64,000 nt of DNA from Diadophis punctatus similis (Eukaryota > Chordata > Lepidosauria > Squamata > Dipsadidae), in the NCBI GenBank assembly GCA_023053685.1, contig JALIGW010000005.1, positions 21,905,001-21,969,000 of the forward strand, read 5' to 3'. Positions 1 to 11,160 of the stretch are shown here, piece after piece. The notes beneath the pieces were generated by a model. That model saw only the letters and a program-made list of their open reading frames with translations, did not search any database and was not told the DNA's origin. The translations under genes and the position numbers were made by a program. Numbering within the stretch: the stretch's first letter is position 1; every line of letters starts with the position of its first letter.

Positions 1-1640
1 TCATTTATTTTATTTTATTTTATTCTATTCTATTCCATTATTTTATTTTATTTTATTTCATTTCATTTCATTTCATTTCAATTCAATTTATTTTATTTTA
101 TTTTATTATTTTATTTTATTTTATTTTATTATTTTATTATATTTTATTTTACTTTATTTCAATTTAATTTAATTTAATTTTTAAAAAATTTAATTTAATT
201 TAATTTAATTTAATTTCATTTCATTTCATTATTTCATTTCATTTCATTTATTTTATTTTATTCTATTTTATTTTATTATTTTATTTTATTTTATTTTACT
301 TTATTTCAATTTAATTTAATTTAATTTTTAAAAAATTTAATTTAATTTAATTTAATTTAATTTAATTTAATTTAATTTCATTTCATTTCATTTAATTTCA
401 TTTCATTTCATTTCATTTCATTTCATTATTTCATTTCATTTCATTTATTTTATTTTATTCTATTTTATTTTATTATTTTATTTTATTTTATTTCATTTCA
501 TTTGATTTCAATTCAATTTATTTTATTTTATTTTATTTCAATTTAATTCAATTTTATTTTATTTTATTTTATTTTATTTCATTTCATTTCATTTCATTTC
601 ATTTCATTTCATTTCATTTCATTTTATTTTATTTTATTTTATTTCAATTAAATTTAAATAAAATTTAATTCAATTTTATTTTATTTTATTTTATTTTATT
701 TTATTTTATTTTATTTCAATTTCAATTTAATTCATTTCATTTCATTTCATTTCATTTCATTTTATTTCAATTTTATTTCATTTTATTTATTTATTTTAAA
801 TTTTATTCTATTTTATTTTATTTTATTTTATTTTATTTCAATTTCAATTTAATTCAATTTATTTTATTTTATTTCATTTCATTTTATTTCAATTAAATTT
901 AAATAAAATTTAATTCAATTTTATTTTATTTTATTTTATTTTATTTTATTTTTTTTTATTTTATTTCAATTTCAATTTAATTCATTTCATTTCATTTCAT
1001 TTCATTTCATTTCATTTCATTTCATTTCATTCTATTCTATTCTATTTTATTATTTTATTTTATTTTATTTTATTTCATTTCATTTCATTTCAATTCAATT
1101 TATTTTATTTTATTATTTTATTTTATTTTATTTTATTTTATTATTTTATTTTATTATTTTATTATATTATTTTAGTTTAGTTTATTTTAGTTTATTATTA
1201 TTTAATTTAATTTTAATTTATTTTATTTCATTTTATTTCATTTCATTTCATTTCATTTTATTTCATTTTATTTCAATTTAATTCAGTTTACTTCAGTTTA
1301 ATTCAGTTTAATTTAATTTTATTTTATTTTATTTTATTTCAATTTAATTTAATTTAATTTAATTCATTTCATTTCATTTCATTTCATTTCATTTCACGTT
1401 ATTTTATTTTATTTTATTTTATTTCAATTTATTTCAATTTAATTCAATTTTATTTTATTTTATTATTTTATTTCATTTCAGTTCATTTCATTTATTTTAT
1501 TTTATTTTATTTCATTTCATTTTATTTCAATTAAATTTAAGTAAATTTAATTCTATTTTATTTTATTTTATTTTATTTTATTTTATTTTTATTTTATTAT
1601 ATTTTATTTTACTTTATTTCAATTTAATTTAATTTAATTT
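1..1640 (+). repeat. A-type higher-order unit, copy 1
   Basis: Order seen: ATTCT/ATTCC marker (C at 25, 30, 35-36), ATTTC, ATTCA, two T5A6 dyads (A-runs at 183 and 330), ATTTC/ATTCA mosaics, TTTAG cluster near 1171-1195, CAGTTT triad from 1281, CACG at 1395-1398, CAGTTC (G 1481) and AAGTAAA (G 1541). It matches 9389 onward: the ATTCT/ATTCC marker, both dyads and a rare TTGATT (G 504 and G 9892) share one offset of 9388, and later markers 9383. The match ends near 1636, where the 9389 copy reads AATATTTAAAAAA. Confidence 0.85.
178..188. repeat. T5A6 dyad junction, reference copy
   Basis: A T5 run is followed directly by A6, flanked by TTTAA units on both sides, giving a near-palindrome (AATTTTTAAAAAATT, one base from perfect). 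The left flank is almost always TTTACTTTATTTCAA plus two or three TTTAA units. By eye the junction or a variant recurs about 105-110 times. Further A-runs begin near 330, 2463, 3849, 8039, 8186, 9571, 9718, 14452, 16703, 17183, 26207, 30263, 33514, 33666, 38063, 41066, 46887, 52743, 56062, 61422 and 63659. It is the only recurrent A-run of this length on the + strand. Confidence 0.85.
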
Positions 1641-2160
1641 TTAAAAAATTTAATTTAATTTAATTTAATTTAATTTAATTTAATTTAATTTAATTTAATT
1701 TAATTTAATTTAATTTAATTTAATTTAATTTCATTTCATTTCATTTCATTTCATTTCATTTCATTTCATTATTTCATTTCATTTCATTTATTTTATTCTA
1801 TTCTATTCTATTCTATTATTTAATTTTATTTTTTTTACTATATTTCAATTTAATTTAATTTAATTTTTAAAAAATTTAATTTAATTTAATTTAATTTAAT
1901 TTAATTTAATTTAATTTAATTTAATTTCATTTCATTTCATTTCATTTCATTTCATTTCATTTCATTTCATTATTTCATTTCATTTCATTTATTTTATTCT
2001 ATTCTATTCTATTCTATTATTTAATTTTATTTTTTTTTACTATATTTCAATTTAATTTAATTTAATTTTTAAAAAATTTAATTTAATTTAATTTAATTTA
2101 ATTTAATTTCATTTCATTTCATTTCATTTCATTTCATTTCATTTCATTTCATTTCATTTC
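1641..2160 (+). repeat. Tandem duplication, about 201 bp period
   Basis: Two successive blocks each start with four ATTCT units (C at 1798, 1803, 1808, 1813 and at 1999, 2004, 2009, 2014), then ATTTAATTTTATT, a T8-9 run, the variant ACTATATTTC (near 1837 and 2039), a T5A6 dyad, ATTTA units and ATTTC units. The offset is 201 bp. The ACTATA variant replaces the usual ACTTTA and occurs only in these two copies, so this is a recent local duplication. Confidence 0.85.
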
Positions 2161-3480
2161 GTTTTATTTTATTTTATTTTATTTTATTTTATTTTATTTT
2201 ATTTTATTTTATTTTATTATTTTATATTTTATTTTATTTTATTTCAATTAAATTTAATTCAATTTAATTCAATTTTATTTTATTTTATTTTATTTCAATT
2301 TAAAATTAATTCAATTCATTTCATTTTATTTTATTTTATTTTATTTTATTTCAATTTTATTTCATTTTATTTATTTAGTTTAAATTTTATTTTATTTTAT
2401 TTTATTTTATTATTTTATTATATTTTATTTTACTTTATTTCAATTTAATTTAATTTAATTTTTAAAAAATTTAATTCAATTCAATTCAATTCAATTCAAT
2501 TCAATTCAATTCAATTCAATTCAATTCAATTCAATTCCATTTCATTTCATTTCATTTCATTTCATTTCATTTTATTCTATTTTATTTTATTATTTTATTT
2601 AATTTAATTTCATTTCAATTCAATTTATTTTATTATTTTATTTTATTTTATTTTATTTTATTATTTTATTTTATTTTATTTTATTATTTTATTTTATTAT
2701 ATTTTATTATTTTATTATATTATTTTAGTTTATTATTATTTTATTTTATTTTATTTCGTTTCATTTCATTTCATTTTATTTCAATTTAATTCAGTTTAAT
2801 TCAGTTTAATTCAGTTTAATTTAATTTTATTTTATTTTATTTTATTTCAATTTAATTTAATTTAATTTAATTCATTTCATTTCATTTCATTTCATTTCAT
2901 TTTAATTTAATTTATTTCATTTTATTTCATTTCATTTCATTTCACGTTATTTTATTTTATTTTATTATTTTATTATATTATTTTAGTTTAGTTTATTTTA
3001 GTTTATTATTATTTTATTTTATTTTATTTTAATTTATTTTATTTTATTTCATTTCATTTCATTTCATTTCATTTCATTTCATTTCATTTCATTTCATTTC
3101 ATTTCATTATTTTATTTTATTTTATTTTATTTCATTTTATTTCAATTAAATTTAATTCAATTTAATTCAATTTTATTTTATTTTATTTTATTTCAATTTC
3201 AATTTAATTCAATTCATTTCATTTCATTTCATTTCATTTCATTTTATTTCAATTTTATTTCATTTTATTTATTTAGTTTAAATTTTATTTTATTTTATTA
3301 TTTTATTATATTTTATTTTACTTTATTTCAATTTAATTTAATTTATTTCAATTTAATTTAATTTAATTTAATTTAATTTAATTTAATTTAATTTAATTTA
3401 ATTTAATTTAATTTAATTTAATTTAATTTAATTTCATTTCATTTCATTTCATTTCATTTCATTATTTCATTTCATTTCAT
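2161..3480 (+). repeat. R-family island inside the A-type region
   Basis: This block carries markers otherwise confined to about 44-64 kb: TTTCG (2161 and 2758), TAAAATTAAT (2301; also 48872 and 58008), ATTCA x12 (2474-2533) with a single ATTCC, TTTAGTTTAAATT, a CAGTTT triad (G near 2794, 2804, 2814) and CACG ending at 2946. The distance from TAAAATTAAT to the ATTCA block is 173 bp both here and at 48872-49045. It is therefore a transferred or ancestral R-type copy among A-type units. Confidence 0.8.
2474..2533 (+). repeat. ATTCA tract, 12 units
   Basis: A perfect run following a T5A6 dyad and closed by one ATTCC at 2534 before ATTTC units. It is the only long ATTCA tract in the first 4.5 kb and belongs to the R-type island. 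Confidence 0.93.
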
Positions 3481-4500
3481 TTAATTATTTAATTTAATTT
3501 AATTTAATTTAATTTAATTTAATTTCATTTCATTTCATTTCATTTCATTTCATTCTATTTTATTTTATTATTTTATTTTATTTTATTTCATTTCATTTCA
3601 TTTCAATTTATTTTATTTTATTATTTTATTTTATTTTATTTTATTATTTTATTATATTTTATTTTACTTTATTTCAATTTAATTTAATTTAATTTTTAAA
3701 AAATTTAATTTAATTTAATTTAATTTCATTTCATTTCATTTCATTTCATTTCATTATTTCATTTCATTTATTTCATTTTATTCTATTTTATTTTATTATT
3801 TTATTTTATTTTATTTTACTTTATTTCAATTTAATTTAATTTAATTTTTAAAAAATTTAATTTAATTTAATTTAATTTAATTTAATTTAATTTCATTTCA
3901 TTTCATTTCATTTCATTTCATTTCATTTCATTTCATTTCATTTCATTTCATTATTTCATTTCATTTCATTTATTTTATTTTATTCTATTTTATTTTATTA
4001 TTTTATTTTATTTTATTTCATTTCATTTCAATTCAATTCAATTTATTTTATTTTATTTTATTTCAATTTAATTCAATTTTATTTTATTTTATTTTATTAT
4101 TTTATTTTATTTCATTTCATTTCATTTCATTTCATTTCATTTCATTTCATTTCATTTCATTTCATTATTTCATTTCATTTCATTTCATTTCATTTTATTT
4201 TATTTTATTTCAATTAAATTTAAATAAAATTTAATTCATTTTTATTTTATTTTATTTTATTTTATTTTATTTTATTTTATTTCAATTTATTTCAATTTAA
4301 TTCAATTTTATTTTATTTTATTATTTTATTTCATTTCATTTCATTTCATTTCATTTATTTTATTTTATTTTATTTCATTTCATTTTATTTCAATTAAATT
4401 TAATTAAATTTAATTCTATTTTATTTTATTTTATTTTATTTTATTTTATTTTTATTTTATTATATTTTATTTTACTTTATTTCAATTTAATTTAATTTAA
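3481..4500 (+). repeat. Partial A-type unit
   Basis: It carries the front part of an A unit (two T5A6 dyads near 3700 and 3849, with ATTTC tracts and an ATTATTTC slip between them), then the AAATTTAAATAAAATT element near 4215 and the unit's tail (AATTAAATTTAATTAAATT near 4390). The middle of the A unit, with its TTTAG cluster, CAGTTT triad and CACG site, is missing, so this is an internally deleted copy. Confidence 0.7.
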
Positions 4501-4525
4501 TATTTAAAAAATTTAATTTAATTTA
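4501..4525 (+). repeat. Variant dyad AATATTTAAAAAATT before ATTCA/ATTCC block
   Basis: The T5 arm is interrupted by A (AATATTTAAAAAA). The same variant occurs near 11021, 20205, 24839, 31577, 31847, 35048 and 43301, each time a short way upstream of a long ATTCA tract. Five of these eight continue into an ATTCC array. Confidence 0.8.
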
Positions 4526-4630
4526 ATTCAATTCAATTCAATTCAATTCAATTCAATTCAATTCAATTCAATTCAATTCAATTCAATTCAATTCAATTCA
4601 ATTCAATTCAATTCAATTCAATTCAATTCA
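4526..4630 (+). repeat. ATTCA tract, 21 units
   Basis: An uninterrupted run, the longest ATTCA tract seen in the window. It runs straight into ATTCC units without a phase change. Confidence 0.93.
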
Positions 4631-4705
4631 ATTCCATTCCATTCCATTCCATTCCATTCCATTCCATTCCATTCCATTCCATTCCATTCCATTCCATTCC
4701 ATTCC
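4631..4705 (+). repeat. ATTCC tract, 15 units
   Basis: A perfect array of ATTCC, which is GGAAT on the minus strand. GGAAT is the unit of human satellite III, although nothing else here resembles human satellite. It is flanked by ATTCA on the left and TTTTA on the right. Such arrays are among the very few places in the window where CC occurs. Confidence 0.94.
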
Positions 4706-5156
4706 ATTTATTTTATTTTATTTTATTTTATTTTATTATTTTATTTTATTTTATTTTATTTTATTTTATTTTATTTTATTTTATTTTATTTTATTTTATT
4801 TTATTTTATTTTATTTTATTTTATTTTATTTCATTTCATTTCATTTCATTTTATTTCAATTCAATTTAATTCAATTTAATTCTATTTTATTTTATTTTAT
4901 TTTATTTCAATTTCAATTTAATTCAATTTATTTTATTTTATTTCATTTCATTTTATTTCAATTAAATTTAAATCAATTTAATTCTATTTTATTTTATTTT
5001 ATTTTATTTTATTTTATTTTATTTCAATTTCAATTTAATTCAATTCATTTCATTTCATTTCATTTCATTTCATTATTTTATTTTATTTCAATTTTATTTT
5101 ATTTTATTATTTTATTATATTTTATTTTACTTTATTTCAATTTAATTTAATTTAAT

Positions 5157-5170
5157 TTAAAAAATTTTTA
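5157..5170. repeat. A6T5 dyad variant
   Basis: Here the A-run precedes the T-run (TTTAAAAAATTTTTAATTT) instead of T5A6, with the same left flank. Others lie near 6077, 7083, 7545, 11555, 12566, 13487, 13936, 19551, 25405, 32452, 33001, 35620 and 41724, with lengths from A6T5 to A8T3. I found none to the right of 41724. A-then-T tracts are known to bend DNA more strongly than T-then-A tracts. Confidence 0.75.
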
Positions 5171-5175
5171 ATTTC

Positions 5176-5335
5176 ATTTAATTTAATTTAATTTAATTTA
5201 ATTTAATTTAATTTAATTTAATTTAATTTAATTTAATTTAATTTAATTTAATTTAATTTAATTTAATTTAATTTAATTTAATTTAATTTAATTTAATTTA
5301 ATTTAATTTAATTTAATTTAATTTAATTTAATTTC
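5176..5335 (+). repeat. ATTTA tract, 32 units
   Basis: A perfect run of about 32 units, the longest single-unit tract I saw. Its length differs greatly from homologous tracts (for example, about 10 units before a phase slip near 11620), as expected for slippage. Confidence 0.9.
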
Positions 5336-7856
5336 ATTTCATTTCATTTCATTTCATTTCATTTCATTTCATTTCATTCTATTTTATTTTATTATTTTAT
5401 TTTATTTCATTTCATTTCATTTCATTTCAATTTATTTTATTTTATTATTTTACTTTATTTTATTTTATTATTTTATTTTATTTTATTTTACTTTATTTCA
5501 ATTTAATTTAATTTAATTCTTAAAAAATTTCATTTAATTTAATTTAATTTAATTTAATTTAATTTAATTTAATTTAATTTAATTTAATTTAATTTAATTT
5601 AATTTAATTTAATTTAATTTAATTTAATTTAATTTAATTTCATTTCATTTCATTTCATTTCATTTCATTTCATTTTATTCTATTCTATTCTATTTTATTA
5701 TTTTATTTTATTTTATTTTATTTTATTTCATTTCAATTCAATTCAATTTATTTTATTTTATTATTTTATTTTATTTTATTTTATTTTATTTTATTTTATT
5801 ATTTTATTATATTATTTTAGTTTAGTTTAGTTTAGTTTATTATTATTTTATTTTATTTTAATTTATTTTATTTCATTTCATTTCATTTCATTTCATTTCA
5901 TTTCATTTCATTTCATTTTATTTTATTTTATTTTATTTCATTTTATTTCAATTCATTTCATTTCACTTTATTTTATTTTATTTTATTTCATTTCATTTCA
6001 ATTCAATTCAATTTATTTTATTTTATTATTTTATTTTATTTTATTTTACTTTATTTCAATTTAATTTAATTTAATTTAAAAAATTTTTAATTTAATTTAA
6101 TTTAATTCAATTTAATTTAATTTAATTTAATTTAATTTAATTTAATTTAATTTAATTTAATTTAATTTAATTTAATTTAATTTAATTTAATTTAATTTAA
6201 TTTAATTTAATTTAATTTAATTTAATTTCATTTCATTTCATTTAATTTCATTCTATTTTATTTTATTATTTTATTTTATTTCATTTCATTTCATTTCATT
6301 TCAATTTATTTTATTTTATTATTTTACTTTATTTTATTTTATTATTTTATTTTATTTTATTTTACTTTATTTCAATTTAATTTAATTTAATTTTTAAAAA
6401 ATTTAATTTAATTTAATTTAATTTAATTTAATTTCATTTTATTTAATTTAATTTAATTTAATTTAATTTAATTTAATTTAATTTAATTTAATTTAATTTA
6501 ATTTAATTTTATTTAATTTAATTTAATTTAATTTAATTTAATTTAATTTCATTTTATTCTATTCTATTTTATTATTTTATTTTATTTTATTTTATTTTAT
6601 TTTATTATATTATTTTAGTTTAGTTTAGTTTAGTTTATTATTATTTTATTTTATTTTAATTTATTTCATTTCATTTCATTTCATTTCATTTCATTTCATT
6701 TATTTTATTTTATTTTATTTTATTTTATTTTATTTTATTTTATTTTATTTCATTTCATTTCATTTTATTTCAATTAAATTTAATTCAATTTAATTCTATT
6801 TTATTTTATTTTATTTTATTTTATTTCAATTTCAATTTAATTCAATTTATTTTATTTTATTTCATTTCATTTTATTTCAATTAAATTTAAATCAATTTAA
6901 TTCTATTTTATTTTATTTTATTTTATTTTATTTTATTTTATTTTATTTCAATTTCAATTTAATTCAATTCATTTCATTTCATTTCATTTCATTTCATTAT
7001 TTTATTTTATTTCAATATTATTTTTTTTTATTATTTTATTATATTTTATTTTACTTTATTTCAATTTAATTTAATTTAATTTAAAAAAATTTTAATTTCA
7101 TTTAATTTAATTTAATTTAATTTAATTTAATTTAATTTAATTTAATTTAATTTAATTTAATTTAATTTCATTTCATTTCATTTCATTTCATTTCATTTAA
7201 TTTAATTTCATTTCATTTCATTTCATTTCATTTCATTCTATTTTATTTTATTATTTTATTTTATTTCATTTCATTTCATTTCATTTCATTTATTTTATTT
7301 TATTTTATTTTATTTTATTTTATTTTATTTCATTTCATTTCATTTTATTTCAATTAAATTTAATTCAATTTAATTCTATTTTATTTTATTTTATTTTATT
7401 TTATTTCAATTTCAATTTAATTCAATTCATTTCATTTCATTTCATTTCATTTCATTATTTTATTTTATTTCAATTTTATTTTATTTTATTATTTTATTAT
7501 ATTTTATTTTACTTTATTTCAATTTAATTTAATTTAATTTAAAAAATTTTTAATTTCATTTAATTTCATTTAATTTAATTTAATTTAATTTAATTTAATT
7601 TAATTTAATTTAATTTAATTTAATTTAATTTAATTTAATTTAATTTAATTTAATTTCATTTCATTTCATTCTATTTTATTTTATTATTTTATTTTATTTC
7701 ATTTCATTTCATTTCATTTCAATTTATTTTATTTTATTATTTTACTTTATTTTATTTTATTATTTTATTTTATTTTATTTTACTTTATTTCAATTTAATT
7801 TAATTTAATTTAATTTAATTTAATTTAATTTAATTTCATTTCATTTCATTTCATTT

Positions 7857-9388
7857 CATTTCATTTCATTTCATTTTATTCTATTCTATTCCATTATTTT
7901 ATTTTATTTTATTTCATTTCATTTCATTTCATTTCAATTCAATTTATTTTATTTTATTTTATTATTTTATTTTATTTTATTTTATTATTTTATTATATTT
8001 TATTTTACTTTATTTCAATTTAATTTAATTTAATTTTTAAAAAATTTAATTTAATTTAATTTAATTTCATTTCATTTCATTTCATTATTTCATTTCATTT
8101 CATTTATTTTATTTTATTCTATTTTATTTTATTATTTTATTTTATTTTATTTTACTTTATTTCAATTTAATTTAATTTAATTTTTAAAAAATTTAATTTA
8201 ATTTAATTTAATTTAATTTAATTTCATTTCATTTCATTTCATTTAATTTCATTTCATTTCATTTCATTTCATTTCATTATTTCATTTCATTTCATTTATT
8301 TTATTTTATTCTATTTTATTTTATTATTTTATTTTATTTTATTTTATTTCATTTCATTTCATTTCAATTCAATTTATTTTATTTTATTTTATTTCAATTT
8401 AATTCAATTTTATTTTATTTTATTTTATTTTATTTCATTTCATTTCATTTCATTTCATTTCATTTCATTTCATTTCATTTTATTTTATTTTATTTTATTT
8501 CAATTAAATTTAAATAAAATTTAATTCAATTTTATTTTATTTTATTTTATTTTATTTTATTTTATTTTATTTCAATTTCAATTTAATTCATTTCATTTCA
8601 TTTCATTTCATTTCATTTTATTTCAATTTTATTTCATTTTATTTATTTATTTTAAATTTTATTCTATTTTATTTTATTTTATTTTATTTTATTTCAATTT
8701 CAATTTAATTCAATTTATTTTATTTTATTTCATTTCATTTTATTTCAATTAAATTTAAATAAAATTTAATTCAATTTTATTTTATTTTATTTTATTTTAT
8801 TTTATTTTATTTTATTTCAATTTCAATTTAATTCATTTCATTTCATTTCATTTCATTTCATTTCATTTCATTTCATTTCATTCTATTCTATTCTATTTTA
8901 TTATTTTATTTTATTTTATTTTATTTCATTTCATTTCATTTCAATTCAATTTATTTTATTTTATTATTTTATTTTATTTTATTTTATTTTATTATTTTAT
9001 TTTATTATTTTATTATATTATTTTAGTTTAGTTTATTTTAGTTTATTATTATTTAATTTAATTTTAATTTATTTTATTTCATTTTATTTCATTTCATTTC
9101 ATTTCATTTTATTTCATTTTATTTCAATTTAATTCAGTTTACTTCAGTTTAATTCAGTTTAATTTAATTTTATTTTATTTTATTTTATTTCAATTTAATT
9201 TAATTTAATTTAATTTAATTCATTTCATTTCATTTCATTTCATTTCATTTCATTTTAATTTAATTTATTTCATTTTATTTCATTTCATTTCATTTCACGT
9301 GATTTTATTTTATTTTATTTTATTTCAATTTATTTCAATTTAATTCAATTTTATTTTATTTTATTATTTTATTTCATTTCAGTTCATT
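7857..9388 (+). repeat. A-type unit, first of a tandem pair
   Basis: A 1532-bp unit followed directly by a second copy. ATTCT/ATTCC markers (7881, 9413), dyads (8039/9571 and 8186/9718) and CAGTTT triads (9132/10664) all sit 1532 bp apart. This copy retains a 50-bp ATTTAATTTATTTC-containing segment before the CACG site that the next copy has lost. It also carries a private T-to-G change that makes TCACGTGA at 9295-9302. Confidence 0.9.
9295..9302. other. TCACGTGA palindrome, unique variant of the CACG site
   Basis: All other intact copies read TCACGTTA; here a T-to-G change makes a perfect 8-bp palindrome containing the E-box core CACGTG. It is the only such site I saw in the window. I read it as a private mutation, with no evidence that it is functional. 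Confidence 0.85.
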
Positions 9389-10990
9389 TCATTTATTATA
9401 TTTTATTTTATTCTATTCTATTCCATTATTTTATTTTATTTTATTTCATTTCATTTCATTTCATTTCAATTCAATTTATTTTATTTTATTTTATTATTTT
9501 ATTTTATTTTATTTTATTATTTTATTATATTTTATTTTACTTTATTTCAATTTAATTTAATTTAATTTTTAAAAAATTTAATTTAATTTAATTTAATTTC
9601 ATTTCATTTCATTTCATTATTTCATTTCATTTCATTTATTTTATTTTATTCTATTTTATTTTATTATTTTATTTTATTTTATTTTACTTTATTTCAATTT
9701 AATTTAATTTAATTTTTAAAAAATTTAATTTAATTTAATTTAATTTAATTTAATTTAATTTAATTTCATTTCATTTCATTTAATTTCATTTCATTTCATT
9801 TCATTTCATTTCATTATTTCATTTCATTTCATTTATTTTATTTTATTCTATTTTATTTTATTATTTTATTTTATTTTATTTCATTTCATTTGATTTCAAT
9901 TCAATTTATTTTATTTTATTTTATTTCAATTTAATTCAATTTTATTTTATTTTATTTTATTTTATTTCATTTCATTTCATTTCATTTCATTTCATTTCAT
10001 TTCATTTCATTTTATTTTATTTTATTTTATTTCAATTAAATTTAAATAAAATTTAATTCAATTTTATTTTATTTTATTTTATTTTATTTTATTTTATTTT
10101 ATTTCAATTTCAATTTAATTCATTTCATTTCATTTCATTTCATTTCATTTTATTTCAATTTTATTTCATTTTATTTATTTATTTTAAATTTTATTCTATT
10201 TTATTTTATTTTATTTTATTTTATTTCAATTTCAATTTAATTCAATTTATTTTATTTTATTTCATTTCATTTTATTTCAATTAAATTTAAATAAAATTTA
10301 ATTCAATTTTATTTTATTTTATTTTATTTTATTTTATTTTATTTTATTTTATTTCAATTTCAATTTAATTCATTTCATTTCATTTCATTTCATTTCATTT
10401 CATTTCATTTCATTCTATTCTATTCTATTTTTTTATTTTATTTTATTTTATTTTATTTCATTTCATTTCATTTCAATTCAATTTATTTTATTTTATTATT
10501 TTATTTTATTTTATTTTATTTTATTATTTTATTTTATTATTTTATTATATTATTTTAGTTTAGTTTATTTTAGTTTATTATTATTTAATTTAATTTTAAT
10601 TTATTTTATTTCATTTTATTTCATTTCATTTCATTTCATTTTATTTCATTTTATTTCAATTTAATTCAGTTTACTTCAGTTTAATTCAGTTTAATTTAAT
10701 TTTATTTTATTTTATTTTATTTCAATTTAATTTAATTTAATTTAATTCATTTCATTTCATTTCATTTCATTTCATTTCACGTTATTTTATTTTATTTTAT
10801 TTTATTTCAATTTATTTCAATTTAATTCAATTTTATTTTATTTTATTATTTTATTTCATTTCAGTTCATTTCATTTATTTTATTTTATTTTATTTCATTT
10901 CATTTTATTTCAATTAAATTTAAGTAAATTTAATTCTATTTTATTTTATTTTATTTTATTTTATTTTATTTTTATTTTATTATATTTTAT
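9389..10990 (+). repeat. A-type unit, second of the tandem pair
   Basis: Order as in the preceding unit. It shares with 1-1640 the rare TTGATT (G 9892), the lost 50-bp segment before CACG (G 10781) and AAGTAAA (G 10924), none of which is in the adjacent unit 7857-9388. Its nearest relative is therefore the copy 9.4 kb away. It ends near the AATATTT dyad at 11021 that leads into an ATTCA/ATTCC array. Confidence 0.88.
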
Positions 10991-11055
10991 TTTACTTTAT
11001 TTCAATTTAATTTAATTTAATATTTAAAAAATTTAATTTAATTTAATTTAATTTA

Positions 11056-11095
11056 ATTCAATTCAATTCAATTCAATTCAATTCAATTCAATTCA
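11056..11095 (+). repeat. ATTCA tract, 8 units
   Basis: A perfect run between ATTTA units and an ATTCC array. It is much shorter than its counterpart at 4526-4630. Confidence 0.92.
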
Positions 11096-11160
11096 ATTCC
11101 ATTCCATTCCATTCCATTCCATTCCATTCCATTCCATTCCATTCCATTCCATTCCATTCC
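11096..11160 (+). repeat. ATTCC tract, 13 units
   Basis: A perfect array in the same order as the 4631 block (ATTTA, ATTCA, ATTCC), followed by ATTTC units. Confidence 0.93.

Larger units (their letters stand above)
4706..7856 (+). repeat. C-type higher-order block, copy 1
   Basis: Modules alternate between A6T5-type dyads (near 5159, 6077, 7083, 7545) and T5A6 dyads (5521, 6395). Long ATTTA tracts follow the dyads. TTTAG quartets (G at 5820, 5825, 5830, 5835 and 6618, 6623, 6628, 6633) and ATTTAAATCAATTT elements are characteristic. The T-run marker AATATTATTTTTTTTT near 7015 recurs near 13420. The block is duplicated at 11161-14289 with an offset near 6.4 kb. Confidence 0.8.

Noticed and set aside
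178..188. T5A6 dyad as a bacterial-type terminator, origin or promoter
   Set aside because: It has no GC stem, no adjacent gene and more than 100 copies in a eukaryotic-type satellite. A/T-rich matches to promoter boxes or origin motifs occur everywhere by composition.
1171..1200. TTTAG clusters as telomeric repeats
   Set aside because: TTTAG resembles telomere-like units, but only 2-4 units occur per cluster, always internal to modules and lacking the GG typical of telomeres.
4631..4705. Assignment to human satellite II/III because of ATTCC
   Set aside because: The ATTCC arrays are short, pure and embedded in ATTCA/ATTTC/TTTTA context that human satellite III lacks. The species cannot be inferred from the unit alone.
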